A stretch of DNA of 64,000 nucleotides from Strongylocentrotus droebachiensis (GCA_035222895.1 JAVYIG010001812.1:232930-296929), one strand, 5' to 3'; positions 45,668 through 58,804 are shown, counted from the stretch's first letter. Numbers and translations are program-made. The notes: generated by a model from the sequence alone, not told the origin.

Positions 45668-46555
45668 ATTGGTGCAAGCTTGCCGCGAGCTTGCAGTGCA
45701 AGCTTGCAGCAAGCTTGATCTGCGAGCTTGTTTCAAGCTCGTTACTAGCTTGCAGGGTTCCAAAAATGCAAATGAGTTATATCTGTCAGCCAATCAAAAC
45801 AGAGGAAATATATTTTCAGGTCTAACAATCTGCAAGCTTGCAAGCTTGCCTGCAAGCTTGTTGCGAGCTTGCATGTAAGCTTGCAGCAAGCTTGTTGCGA
45901 GCTTGCAAGCTTGCAGATTGTTAGATCTGAAAATATATTTCCTCTGTTTTGATTGGCTGACAGATAAACTCATTTGCATTTTTGGAACCCTGCAAGCTAG
46001 TAACGAGCTTGAAACAAGCTCGCGGCAAGCTTGAAACAAGCTCACACAGCAAGCTTGCAGATATTGAATTATATTTGCAGGTCTAAAAATCTGCAAGCTT
46101 GCGCAAGCTCCCAAGCTTGCCTGCGAGCTTGTTGCAAGCTTGCTGCGAGCTTGCATGTAAGCTTGCAGCAAGCTTGTTGCAAGCTTGCAAGCTTGCAGAT
46201 TGTTAGATCTGAAAATATATTTCCTCTGTTTTGATTGGCTGACAGATAAACTCATTTGCATTTTTGGAACCCTGCAAGCTAGTAACGAGCTTAAAACAAG
46301 CTCGCGGCAAGCTTGAAACAAGCTCACACAGCAAGCTTGCAGATATTGAATTATATTTGCAGGTCTAAAAATCTGCAAGCTTTCGCAAGCTCTCAAGCTG
46401 GTAAAAAAAGAGAAGCGTGCAATCTTGCAGCGAGCTTGCATGCTTTTGCAAGCTTGCGTGGTAAAAAATCCAAATGGTACCCTCAGCCAATTACAAAATA
46501 TGCAAGCTTGATGTTAGCTCGTCGCAAGCTTGCCGCAAGCTTGCTACAAATTAAA
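45668..46555. repeat. AAGCTT-palindrome array 1, with 282-bp duplication and inverted arms
   Basis: About 25 AAGCTT sites by hand count in 0.9 kb, mostly as GCAAGCTTGC. A block of about 282 bases is tandemly repeated (for example GCATGTAAGC at 45871 and 46153). The left arm 45735-45850 is inverted relative to 45897-46010, sharing CAAATGAGTT(A/T)AT and CCAATCAAAACAGAGG. An open frame on the minus strand here is Gln-Ala-Cys repeats and not a credible gene. Confidence 0.9.
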
Positions 46556-46969
46556 TGGAATAATAGTAACAGTATGGACAATAACATTGACAGAGATCTA
46601 CAAAAGATACATCATATATGTATCAACTGGTTTTAATGTTACCTGAGTTTTAAGTACATTTCAATGACATTGTAGTGCTGCAGCTAGACTTCTGAATACT
46701 TGTACATGTAATAACGACTGTCTGAAAACATTGACAAAATATTATTCACACTTTTGATATCTCTATAAAAAAAAAATCCCTCTCAAAAATGAAAGAAAAT
46801 GAAAGGTATTGCCATGGCAAGTCTGGCACAAATTGAATACATAGAAGTGGAGAAAATTTGTTCCCGAAAGACCTGTGGGTGCCATCTTTTTGGGGGGAAA
46901 AAACACATAGATCTAGGTCTAGTCTAGTCTAGTCTACATAGTATAAAACCTATACCTTTTCACAATTGA

Positions 46970-47160
46970 TGTAAAAACATACACGCACGCACGTCAACAC
47001 AAACACACACACTCAGAGACACAAACGGGGTTGAACAAAATGCAGATAATTAATGGATTTTGTTGAATCATTTTTTTCTCTCCCACTTTACCTTTGTTAC
47101 CTGTTTACCGCACACACACACACCCTCACACACACACAAACCCTTAGAATCAGGGTAAAA
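46970..47160 (+). repeat. CA-rich microsatellite patches
   Basis: Several short (CA)n and (ACAC)n runs with breaks; just upstream is a (CTAGT)n patch at about 46912-46935. Confidence 0.85.
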
Positions 47161-48789
47161 ACTAAAACACACACACATATACAAACAAAGAGGTAGAGAG
47201 ATAGACTGAGAAATTGCGTCCAGAGCCGTTTCAGATTATACTAGATCTAGAATTGGAAGTTATGGGCCTATAACTAGTCTAGACATAGTCCTGGTCTAGA
47301 CCTAGACCAGCTTAAACCAGAGACTATCGCCCACACTGACCCTGTCAAATTCAAAATTGCCCTGACGTCCCCACATCTACAAACTAATATACACCCTACC
47401 CGTTAAGTTAAAACTCAGACGAGTATCTTGGAGGACCAACCGACCAAGTACCAAGTAGACTAGGCTACCTACTAGTACTACATGTACCTAGTCTAGCTAA
47501 TTTAACTAACATTTTTTTGGTGATGTGGGACTGAGTCTGAGTTTTACATTATTTAATGAAAAATTATCAAATTATTACAATTTTCCTGTTTTATTTTCAT
47601 TTTAATATTGCTTTCCAGAGATTTATATGTTAAATGTTGTTGTGAATTATTATAATGTAAGTGCAATATCTCACAAGTACTTACCATTTTGAAGTTGATT
47701 CACACTTGACCAGTTCACAAAATGTTCAACAAAACTTTGAACCAACCACAAAAAATGAACTATCTTGGAATGGCCAATAGAGGGCGCGTGACATTTTTCT
47801 GATTAGGATCTTGTTGGCACTGGGAGTGTTATCTTTGGAAGTCAATAACTTTTTAGTAAGAGAAGTAATAAATATAAAATTTTCACAGTGTAATAAATGA
47901 ATATAAATGCATTTTTTACAGTAATTCTTTAGGATTTTCATTGTTTCCTCTTTTTTTTATAGATACGAACAAAAAGTGATAAATTATGATTTTAGTGAAA
48001 AAAGTCAAAAAATTACATTTTAAACCCTAAAAAAGGTTCAAAATATCATCAAATATTATAAATATTCATATCATGTGATAGATAATTTCATTATCTTTCA
48101 TTAGACACAATATTCATTAAAATTGAGGCTCTTTTTAACAAATGACATGTAAAAAACAACTGTTAGGCGAAATCAGGGTCAAATAAAGGTCATTGACCTC
48201 TGAAATCAGGCTCCACCACCCACAACACACAAGACATCACTTTTCAGACATGTCTTAGGATGTTTTATCCAAAAATTAAAACAAAACACTTGGTCTTTTT
48301 TGTCAATTAAAGAAATTCAAGCAGGCTATTGACTATTAGTTTTGCTTTTGTTTAAGAATATAGTTTTTGAATCAAATCGTTTTCCGGCTAGATTTTAGCA
48401 AGGTTTGATTAAACGCTCATTTAAATTATATATTTCGTTTCAACCATTTTTGTTGACTCTTGCCTGGTCTCTCGTAAATCACAGTGAAAAAGGAAATGAT
48501 TTTTAGAGTGTTGGATGGTGTACATTTTTGTACAGTGAAAAGTGAGTCATGATGCGATATTTAATGTTTGTTTTATGATCATCCATCTTTAATCCTTTTT
48601 CAAAGGTATAATGCGCTATAAGAACTGTACTATTATTATTATATGTGTATAAAGATCCCCTATTTTATACCTCATTAGCAAAGAATCAAAGGTTTTGAGA
48701 TAATTATTGAACAATTTAATTGTGCATATAAACTTTTGTGCTGTATGTTTACAGTGACAATAATTTGGTCATAGATGGGGTTTGTCCAT

Positions 48790-49525
48790 AGCAGTCTGAC
48801 ATAAGTTTGCGGCAAGCTTGGCAGGGCTTTAGATTGCACCCAGCAAGCTCCGCAAGCTTGCTGCAAGCTTGCAGGGCATACACTGTCGGCCTGCAAGATT
48901 GCTAGGGCTTTAGATTGCGCTCCTGCAAGCTTGCAAGAGCTTTAGTTTGCGCCCCTGCAATGTCCGCAAGCTTGCTGCAAGCTTGCAGGGCATACACTGT
49001 CGGCCTGTAAGATTGCCAGGGCTTTAGATTGCGCCCCTGCAAGCTTGCAGGGATATCCTCTTTGTCTGCAAGCTTGCAAGAGCTTTAGTTTGCGCCCCTG
49101 CAATGTCCGCAAGTTTGCTGCAAGCTTGCAGGGCATACACTGTCGGCCTGTAAGATTGCCAGGGCTTTAGATTGCGCTCCTGCAAGCTTGCAGGGATATC
49201 CTCTTTGTCTGCAAGCTTGCAAGAGCTTTAGTTTGCGCCCCTGCAATGTCCGCAAGCTTGCTGCAAGCTTGCAGGGCATACACTGTCGGCCTGTAAGATT
49301 GCAAGGGCTTTAGATTGCACCCCTGCAAGCTTGCAGGGATATCTTCTTGGCCTGCAAGCTTGCAGCAAGCTTGCATGAATATCTCTCTTTGCCTGCAAGC
49401 TTGCAGCAAGATTGCTGTAAGATTGCGCGCAAGTTTTGCAAGCTTAAATTTGTAATGCAATCTTATTAAGCTTGCCGCAAGCTTCTAACAAGCTTGTAAC
49501 AAGCTTGCCGCAAGCTTAAGTTTCT
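48790..49525. repeat. AAGCTT-palindrome array 2, 143-bp tandem unit
   Basis: About 23 AAGCTT sites by hand count. A 143-bp unit repeats around 48955, 49098 and 49241. It contains GCCCCTGCAATGTCCGCAAG, GGCATACACTGTCGGCCTG and AGGGATATCCTCTTTG. It then decays into GCTTGCCGCAAGCTT-type words. Confidence 0.92.
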
Positions 49526-49587
49526 GTAAGGGTTAATTGAGCATTGATTTTGTGTCATCATGACGAATATTTAAAATCAAAGCGCCA

Positions 49588-49943
49588 TTAAAGGCATCGT
49601 TTAACAATGTTAAATCTGAGATGCATGGGCCTACATGCTATCAGTGTCTGTGATATGGTGTAATATTGAAGCCCTAACAAAAATTGCACTTCAAAGTTAT
49701 CAGGAAGTGCCTCAAAAAAGTAAAAATCTTTGAGTGACCGGTTGTACCATACTCTTTTCCCCCAATAGACTGTAGTGTTAGAAAAACCGATTTCCAATCA
49801 TAAATATCTTGATAATGAGACGGCTTGTAAAAGTCATGGGATTCCTGACTGACCCTAAACAAGGTTGATAATTATGCTTGCAGTATGAGCTAAATCCAGG
49901 ATTTTTTTTCAGAATCTGAGGCAATGTTACCATGTCACTTTAA
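49588..49943. mobile_element. TTAA-ended element family B, copy 3
   Basis: Left TTAAAGGCATCG, right GTCACTTTAA. The interior is the same family with small deletions (the CAGGCGATC block is lost). It begins about 60 bases after the second AAGCTT array. Confidence 0.75.
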
Positions 49944-50999
49944 ATGAGTACCAGTAGTTGGGTTGGGTAGTACCAAAGTTTTGTAGACAAGCTATTCAAC
50001 TTTCAAGACAAAGTTTGCCAAGCTCTTCACAGTACAGCTTTGGTCGTTATATTCCGCAGTCAATGAACAGGCCTACCATAAATAAATGTGTACTTCTCAA
50101 ACAGGCAGGCCTACAATGAATAAATATACACTTCTCCAAACAGCTAAGTCTGGTAATATTTGCACTGGCCCAATACAGAAGTTTACAGACCGACTTGTCG
50201 ATGGACTTTAAAATTCATGGTTTGAGTGATACAAACATCAAGCATATGACAACTAGGTAAAATCTGTATACTTTACGTGCTGTCCATGCTATTTGGTACT
50301 TAGATGTTAGCTCATAAAATGAATAACCCTATTAAGAAGCCTACATGTTTAATGTTTGGTTTAATTGTTTGTTTGACCAGAGGCTTGTAGAATAGATATT
50401 CAGAGCTTATTGCTTAAATGCTCCCATGTATTTCTTATATAAATTATGCTTAGAATTTAAATGAGTATGGGTATTTCAATGTCTTTAAACATTTTGTTAT
50501 CTAAAATTCCTTTTATTCAATTGACAATTGTATTCATTCTAATCAGAAATAATATTACTGAGCTGTCATCAGTATGCTGATGTACCTTTCTTCTCTACTT
50601 CTTCAAACTCCTATCAACTCATTCAAATAATTCATGAAATGCAAATGGTCTCTAAGCTAACAGCAGCAACACACAATTTTTTTCTGCAGGCATTGTCTTT
50701 TAGAAGGAATATCTCCATGGATACGTGAGCACTTAAGGATGCCTCGCGTATCTAGAGCGATGCTCCCGGGCATCCATGGAAGCCGTACGCATCAGATCAC
50801 AATTTATTGTCAACACGTCTAAGATAACATGGATGCATCAGGATGACAACCGTCTTCTAAGGGATCAGGAGAGAGATTTGAGGAATCTTCTCTGAAGAGA
50901 GCCTTTCTTGTGTCTCACAGAGGATATCTGGTGAACCGAGATATCCACCACTCCCACTGGTTTCAAGGAGGGAGAGATAGTAGAGAGAAAGGGGAGGTA

Positions 51000-51070
51000 G
51001 AGTGATGGAAAGAGAAAGAGGGGGAGAGCAATTAGAGACAGAGGGGGAAAGAGAGAGAGAGAGAGAGAGG

Positions 51071-51101
<31 letters not shown>

Positions 51102-51155
51102 GAAGAGAGAAAGAGGGAGAGGAAGAGAGAGAGGGAGAGAGGGGGGGGGGGGTCA
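51000..51155 (+). repeat. GA microsatellite and purine tract
   Basis: (GA)n runs broken by GGGG and AAAG, ending in a G run near 51141-51150. Confidence 0.93.
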
Positions 51156-52254
51156 AATAAACTGTGAGATAAAAATTGTGATGTATCAGAGAGATCTCCC
51201 TCTTAAACAAAGAAAAAGAGAAAAGATAGAAACAAGAGAAGAAGAAAGAAACAAGAGAAAAGAAAATAGATGAAAAATGATATGTGATAACATGAAGTGG
51301 CGACTCCTAAAGAGAAAGGGGCACAGAGAGACCAATGTAATATGTACATTACAATGACAAAGAACAGCATTATTTTCTTCCTGGTACCAACCAGATGCAC
51401 AGGAAAATAAAACATACTTCAAAATAGATCTACCAGTCAAAATGAGAAAAGATAGATGAGTGACTACTTGAAGAGGTATTCATTTCATGAGAGTCTGTCA
51501 CACTTCTCCCTAGCCTCTATCACCCCATGCTAATGTTTTTATTAGATTAGTTTAATGAATTGATGTGCAGTGATACACGCTATCTGGGCCGAGATAAGCA
51601 TGTAGCATGAATACATGATGATATCATAAACCGATTATTAGTCATATGGTGCTGAACTGCTGATTCTGACTCATCTAAGACACCGGCAGCATCACAGAAG
51701 ACCGCTCATTGACATTACATGCAAAATCATGTACTATCATAGGAGAATATGATTTTTAAAGATGGATGATCTGTTCAATCACTCGTGTTTTTGCAGATTT
51801 TTCCTAACTTTTCTATTATTTCTCATCGGAAACACCTGCAGCATCGCCGATGCTCAATTACACTATTTACATTACATTTGTATGTATCATGTGAATACAA
51901 TTAATGTAGATTACATCTTCTTCTTTTTTCTTTTTTTTTTCAAATATTAGAAGGCAAAGTTTCTGAAGCCCTGGTAATATACAACTAAATACTGACAAGG
52001 ACCAACTCAAAAAATAAAAAATAAATAAAAAAATTGCAATAAAATAAAACAAAGCGCTTGAACAAACGATATCCTATGTGTCAAGTATCCAGCTCTGCTT
52101 AGCTACATTGCAATTTTTTCTCAGTAGACCAACAGTCTATATTACAGTATTTTTCCCACTTCATGTGTTGTTATAATATATTTTTATTAATGATTTTCAA
52201 TGTTACAATTTAATTGTAATAACACTTATCTTGAATGAGCCTTTATTGAAAAAT

Positions 52255-52470
52255 TCCATCTTTGCACTTTCTAAAATATAGTCAAATATTGCATGTTTCA
52301 CAAACATAAAGTTTTTTAAAAAAAATAACAATTTGAGCAATTCCATTTAATACAGTAAAACAGTGCCTGTTTCACAAACATAAATTTCATAAATTTATCA
52401 AAAAAACACATTGTATTTCTAATTTGAGCGATTCCATTGAAGCACTTTCTAAAAGTTAGCCAGATAATGC
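52255..52470 (+). repeat. Imperfect tandem duplication, about 110-bp units
   Basis: Two similar blocks with GTTTCACAAACATAAA, AATTTGAGC(A/G)ATTCCATT and GCACTTTCTAAAA. Confidence 0.7.
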
Positions 52471-52830
52471 CTTTAAACAAATATAATACATATACACTAA
52501 AAAGACTTTACACAGGTGAGAGTATGCAAGTCCATTTCTACAGAAGCAGAACTGAATTTGAATGTGTACTCTTACTCACAGTGTACAAATATACACGGAT
52601 GCATCGCAAATGACCAGATGCATATCAAACTAGGACGCGTTAACAACTGACACTTATAGGTTGGCTTAAAAAATCAGGACACGCAAAAGACGGGAAACGA
52701 TCGACGCTCTTCGTCAGGCAAGTTCATCGTTACGATGAAGGTGCGTGACCTTGGGTTGTCAGGTCATCTCCCGACCGACGCATGCATAATTTCCCTGGCG
52801 TTCTCGATTTGAATCTGTGACTCATGGTGC

Positions 52831-52968
52831 GTCTATAAATATACTTTTAGAGAGAGAGAGAGAGTCTCTACTCTCTATTTGAAGTTTTCTGACTGAGCTT
52901 GAACGCTATGGCAGCTAGTAGGAAAAACATGCTGGAGTGTGGAAATCATACTGAGTGGCAGCTCTGGT
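52831..52968 (+). promoter_or_regulatory. TATA-like box with a short open frame downstream
   Basis: TCTATAAATATAC at about 52831 lies 77 bases upstream of an ATG (52908). Twenty codons follow up to CAGCTCTG|GTAATG, a possible but non-consensus donor. A (GA)n run lies between. Weak: possibly a plus-strand first exon, possibly chance. Confidence 0.2.
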
Positions 52969-55129
52969 AATGTACATGTAGTAAAAGTGCTAAAGAGTAA
53001 TCTAAAAACTCTACTGGTAAGACTGGGCAGTTCAAACATTCCATCGGTTGTTGCTATGTGAGGCAATCATTGGAAAGTTTTACAATGCATGACTGATATC
53101 AATATGCACTGTATTTCATACCGTTTTTATACATGTAACTTTGACTGCACTCAGTACTAATACCATAACACTACTTAACAAATACTTTCCAATGTTAACG
53201 AGAGGAAGTATGTTGAGCATATCTCACTCTTCTTATGTTACTCTATCCACCTTTCCTTCTTACTCTTTCTTACAGTGCATAGAGACATATTGTGATATGC
53301 GCTATATAAGTACGGTCTATTATTATTTTTATCATTACAACAGTGATAACACTTCACAATACAATACTACACTAATGCATATTTACCAACAATGTAACCA
53401 AATTGCCTACCCCAGCCCCCCCCCCCCCCAACCTTCCAAAAGATCTAAACAATTCAAATAGGCATAAAAAGAATTGGCAATCATGAGACTAGAGAAAAGA
53501 TATTTGTCAAAACATTGTCTTCTATAAACCTCAACTAATCAATCAATCTAATAAACAAGTCTTTTCTTTTTATCATGGCTCTCAAAACAATGAAAGAAAA
53601 TATTTTGACTGTAACTGCACCACAACAAGAACATCAGACAAAAACATTTTTCACCATAGAAAGCAATACATGAATTAACTTGTCAAAGTCAGTCGCACAA
53701 GGCCAAACTATTTCAAGCATTTGTTGGTGTAGACCAACTAGTCCTATTCAGACTCGCCTGATGACTTCAGCACAAGGACAGGATCAGTCAGGGAAACTAA
53801 AAATAAAATCTATGTCACGTTAAAGGTGGATATACGTTGCATTTGAGAGAGAAAAATCTGTTTTTTAATTCTAGCACATTGGCTGAATCTGATATCTCTG
53901 TTTTTATTAAATTAATATTTACATTTTAGTAATAGTAAGAGTGTCAATGCTTCTTGTTAGAGAAGGACAAAATGCAAGGAATTAATATACAACCTCAAAA
54001 AAGTAATAGAACTTACACAAAAATATTGCTTATTTTTCAAATTTGTATGTTTACTCACATTCAGGCCATACTACCAAATCTTCAATGTACTAACTATTTT
54101 ATAGAAGATGCATTCTTTTCTTGTAAATTTCAGTAATATTATTTTGGAAAATAACAAAGTATGTTCAAGAGTGAAAATTTAAGAGAATATTTACAAGAAG
54201 AAAAAAAAGAAAACAGAATTGAAGAAAGCCTCAAATTTACCTGATTTTTCGAAAGCTTTTTTTTGAGGACCTCTATAAATGTTGTCTGCTATTAAGAGCA
54301 AGAAGGGTGTTCCTGTTAACTCATAATTTTTACATAGAGTTACTGCCCTTTTGGCTCTGAAGAGATGATATATGTATGTATCTGGCATAAACAAGTTTTC
54401 TTATGAAGATTTTCTTTTTCTTTGTTAAAAAACAAAAACATAAACTGATATCGTATGAACATATGTCTTTGGGCGTAACTCCATTGCCAGGCCCCGTAGG
54501 AGTGCATTATATACATGTAGGTATCACTGGAAGCTGTTAAGCAAAATGAATGATGACATGTCTATTGCGGTGTAGAAATTCAATACCCCATTGTCTTTAT
54601 TGTGAACTGTGTAATGTTGTGGAGCCTCAGAAGCTTGAGGTCAGTGCCCTTTGACCCCATGTGACCTGTGAAATGTCTGGGTACTGCAGCAGTCAACATG
54701 GGTGCTGCTGTAAATTTAGTTTACAAGAGGCATCTGGGTGCTGTTTTTAAAAAACTTGTTATCAATAATAACTGCCAAAGATCTATGACAAATCTGCTCA
54801 AAGCCAATCAAATGCAAGGATTTCAATAGCATACAACATTTATTGTACATGTAACTTGTTTAATATTGATAACAAGTTTTATGAAACAAGGCCCTGAAGT
54901 ACTTTCTACAGCACCCCAGCTCTTTCTGACAAGCAAAGATAAAAGGAAAATTCTACAATTTTGGAGGCATCTTTTCAATTTGAAAGGCGCTGACAGCATC
55001 CCTAGTAACCCAAGTACCACTAGGTCCCAGAGCTTATAGCTAGTAGGCATTACTATTGTCAAGATTTAGATCTTAGGTTACTTGCACTCCACAAATAATG
55101 TGACTTAGTGATGGATACTAATAATATTC

Positions 55130-55590
55130 TAGACCACAAAAAACCATAACCATCTAAAATAAAGATACAAAAACAACAAGAAAACAGCAACACATACCAA
55201 AAAGATACAGGCATATCGTCCTTGTTTTCACGAAGTGACGGTAGTGAGGAAAATCGTAACGCAAAGTGAATGCAATTTTTTTTCACTACCGTCACTTCGT
55301 GAAAACAGCGACGATATAGTCTATAATATAAAATGTGGTCACAGTGATGGAAGGGGAGAGAGGGTTACCCTTGAACCAGGAGCGACCTTGTAAGAGGAAA
55401 GCACAAATAAATAATTAAATGACATAGAGATGAATAAAATAAGAATAAACAAAGACACAAAAACAACAAGAAAACAACAACACATACCAAAACATACAGG
55501 CATATAGGCTTTAATATAAAATGTGGACACAGTTAAGGAAGGGGAGAGAGGGATTACCATTGAACTTGAAGCGACCTTTTTAGAGGAAAG
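55130..55590 (+). repeat. Direct duplication of a ~170-bp block, one copy interrupted
   Basis: ACAAAAACAACAAGAAAAC, then TACAGGCATAT, then TATAATATAAAATGTGG-type sequence and GGAAGGGGAGAGAGGG occur twice, near 55165-55410 and 55455-55590. The first copy is split by a 101-bp insert. Confidence 0.85.
55217..55317. mobile_element. 101-bp hairpin element inserted at ATAT
   Basis: Perfect 23-base arms at 55225-55247 and 55283-55305 (core CACGAAGTGACGGTAGTGA and its complement). ATAT flanks both ends. The adjacent duplicate lacks it and shows an uninterrupted site. Confidence 0.85.
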
Positions 55591-56569
55591 CTAAATAAGA
55601 ATCCTCTCCTGGAGGCAGGGTTTATAATGTATGGTTTCTATGGTAACTACAAACAGGTGCATACTGGGCAGGCTAAAGCAGGCTAAGTGATAGGGGTATG
55701 TATGGTGACATGGTGACCCTGTATGACTCCTGTAGTCACACTACAGAATCAACATTTTGTGCAAATTCATTTTTCTGTAGGTTAGTTCTATTCATGTTCT
55801 ATGCAGCTAGTGTACTGAATATCAGCATCATGTCTTATAGTTAAACATTCAGCTAGAAAAAAGAGTTTACTTTATCCCCAATAATATCAGAAGCTATGCC
55901 GAATGTGAATATTGGTTTGCACATAATGAGAGACCATTTCGAGAGAAACAGAAACAGAGCACAAAAGGCGACACGCAAAAGACTATTAAATTTATCATAC
56001 CTAATGGTACAGCTAATTAATTGTTTTTAAGTCTGAATGTTGTTGCCTGAGAAATAAAACGATTGCAGGGCCCTCCGAGAGAACAGTATTATTACTAATT
56101 AGGCTTCCCTGGGTAAACTAGGCATATTATTATTGGTATTAATGTTGTTGTCATTATAATTATGATTAATATTACCATTATCGTTAAATATAAACTTGGG
56201 CAACACTTCAAACATAAACTTAATTAAGATCCAGACTCTGGACTCCATTGTCCATATCAATTTAGAATGAATCTCCCCTCATGAGAATACCCTTAGACTA
56301 CTAATTAGCCTGTATGGCTAATTAGTAGTGAAAGGAACATTTCAACTAGAAAACAACATTGTATAAAGAAAGGTTGTATAAAAATAAACTACTTTTGACA
56401 AGGACAGCTGTCCAATCATTAGTGCATGTTCTCGATAAGCCTTGCCCGGTTATACGATTTTGGTACAATACAACGTTTAGACTAGAGTGGGACCCTGATT
56501 ATTTATTGAGTTTTGTTTGAAACGATGCTCAAACATGCGTTTCATTAGACAATGTTTCTTTATAAGACC

Positions 56570-56850
56570 TTTCTTTATATGCCGTTTAAACTAGAAAATA
56601 TTTAATGACTTATCGTATATATAGATACAACGTTCAATATAGGAAAAATTCAATGACTAATCGTACAGGGATATACCACGTTTCGACAACGTTCTGACTA
56701 GGAAAAAATTCAATGACTTTTTAATATCGTACATGTACCACATTTCTATACAACATTCAGACCAGGAAAAATGTAATGACTTATTGTATATACCACGTTT
56801 CTATAGATACATTCAGACTAGGAAAAATTGAATGCCTTATCGTATACATG
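56570..56850 (+). repeat. Degenerate tandem repeat, about 60-bp unit, about five copies
   Basis: Each unit carries (G/A)AAAAATT(C/G)AATGAC, T(A/T)ATCGTA, then CCACGTTTC and ACATTCAGACTAGG. Copies are well diverged. Confidence 0.75.
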
Positions 56851-56970
56851 TGTAGCTCTAACAAAAAGAGTTGGTAGTCTGAATTTCTGAAAGCAGGGTA
56901 CGAACACAATCACAGAGGGATAAATTAGACAAAGGGAGGAAAGGGGGGGGGGAGCAGAGATGTCATAGAA

Positions 56971-57291
56971 GGCCTGTCTTAATCAGCTCGAGATTGCCAA
57001 ATAACCCGCTATTTTAGCTATCCCGATCGCAAATTATTCAGCTAATTTGCGTCTTCATCATTAGCCCACAGTTGCAATTAGCGGGATATTTGGTCGAGAA
57101 AATATCCCAAGAAATCTTGGTCTTGTTTCCAAAATATCCCACTATTTGGGAAATAGCGGGCTCATTTGCTCCTGTTCGAGCTAATTAGTAATGAACGTAT
57201 CGGTCTGGTGATGACGCAATTTTGGGCTTTTAATATCCTGAGTCTGAAAATAGCGGGTAATTTGGTAAACTCAAGCTGATGAAAACAGGCC
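56971..57291. mobile_element. Foldback element family A, copy 3
   Basis: The left GGCCTGTCTTAATCAGC is mirrored by GCTGATGAAAACAGGCC. The interior is shared with the copies at 6237 and 39708, with the central part rearranged. Confidence 0.8.
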
Positions 57292-57600
57292 TATAGAGGA
57301 GGATGATAGAGCTAGAAACCATCACTAGATGAAGACATCTCTCAAGCGAGACAAGCACCTGTATCCATCGTTAGCCGCTGTACAAGCTAATTTCCATAAG
57401 TACCCCCTGGTTACAATAACAAGAATCGGCAGCCTGCAAAAACAGTTATGTGTCTCCTGCACGCGTTTGTGCTGGCTTGCTTACATGTAGTACAGAATCC
57501 GGAGCGCATACATTATGTACAGTAGTCAATGTTGTGCGATAACTAAATAATTTATCATCTGTTTCGAGCCATAAAAGCATTACATGTATCTCACATGAAC

Positions 57601-57722
57601 ATGTTCAATGTATGTTGAATGTTCAATGTACGTTGAATGTTCAATGTACGTTGAATGTTCAATGTATGTTCGTTGAATGTTCAATGTATGTTGAATGTTC
57701 AATGTACGTTGAATGTTCAATG
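57601..57722 (+). repeat. 18-bp minisatellite, ATGTTCAATGTACGTTGA
   Basis: About seven copies, with A/T and C/T variants and one unit carrying an extra GTTC. Confidence 0.93.
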
Positions 57723-58804
57723 TTTAAGTATGTTTGACCCTTGCTAAATTGATCACATATTGTTTTTTTCCAATTGGCAACAATAATATTTTTCTTTCAT
57801 CACTACAATGATACAATGAAATTGAATGTCTCTGAAAACAATATACATGGGTGAGAATGTTGAAAAGTCTACAAAAAGTGCCAGTTTTGTTCGAAAAACA
57901 ATGATTTTTTAATCTCTCAGACAATAAAAGTTAACACATACCACAGAACATGACAAATACCAGTACATCCCGTGTATATTGTCAATCTATTCATTTATTG
58001 CGTCATTCAACAAATCTACGGTATATATTCATGTACTGTTAGTTTAGTGTAGGAATACTGCATACTGGTAAGTCAGCTTATACAAATTTAGATGCATGTG
58101 TATAATCAAAGTTATTTGTCAAATTCCTGCAAAGACCAAATCCCCTATTAGTTATTTGTCATATTCCTGCAAAGACCAAATCCCTTATTTTCCCAACAAA
58201 ATAATTTCATTGTGAAAGTAGTGTTGGAATACTGCAGAGATTCAACTTTATACCAACCTAGATGTATAATCATCAACTTAGGTATATTTGTCAATTCCTG
58301 AATAGGTAAAATCCCCAATTTCCTCAACAAAATGATTTCACCTTGAAAGGTAAATAAATAGATTTACCTTCAGTACAACTCAACATCCATGTCACTTCTA
58401 AACAAAGATTGAAAATAAGATTGTTTTGGGGTGGAGGGTAGGTAAACCCCCTCTAAAAGGGAAATTCCCTAAAATTGTGCCAGCTACTCGGCGTCGGCTG
58501 ATTTGAACCACTTCAATCATAAGAAGATACATGTTTGGACAAGAACGACTGTTCCTACATGTGTAAATATACATGGTTCATTGCATTTATTGTACTACTT
58601 GTGTACAATACAAATATTTGAAAGCAGTCTACCACTGTTTAAACCACTTCAAGGGGTTTATAGCGCTATTGCATTTGAGTACGCACTTCTTATTTAACTT
58701 GATTTACTGTGGAAGAAGTACATGTTGTACACTCTCAACACTCAAGTGTTTCATTACATATTTAATGTCAAGTACAACTGATTCCTAGACTCTAATCCCC
58801 TATT

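Noticed and set aside
45794-46441. 215-codon minus-strand open frame
   Set aside because: The frame is kept open by the repeated AAGCTTGC word (Gln-Ala-Cys-Lys-Leu) and the 282-bp duplication (a multiple of 3). There is no domain or splice signal.
57601-57722. CRISPR-like regular repeat
   Set aside because: It is a head-to-tail 18-bp minisatellite without unique spacers, in a eukaryotic genome.
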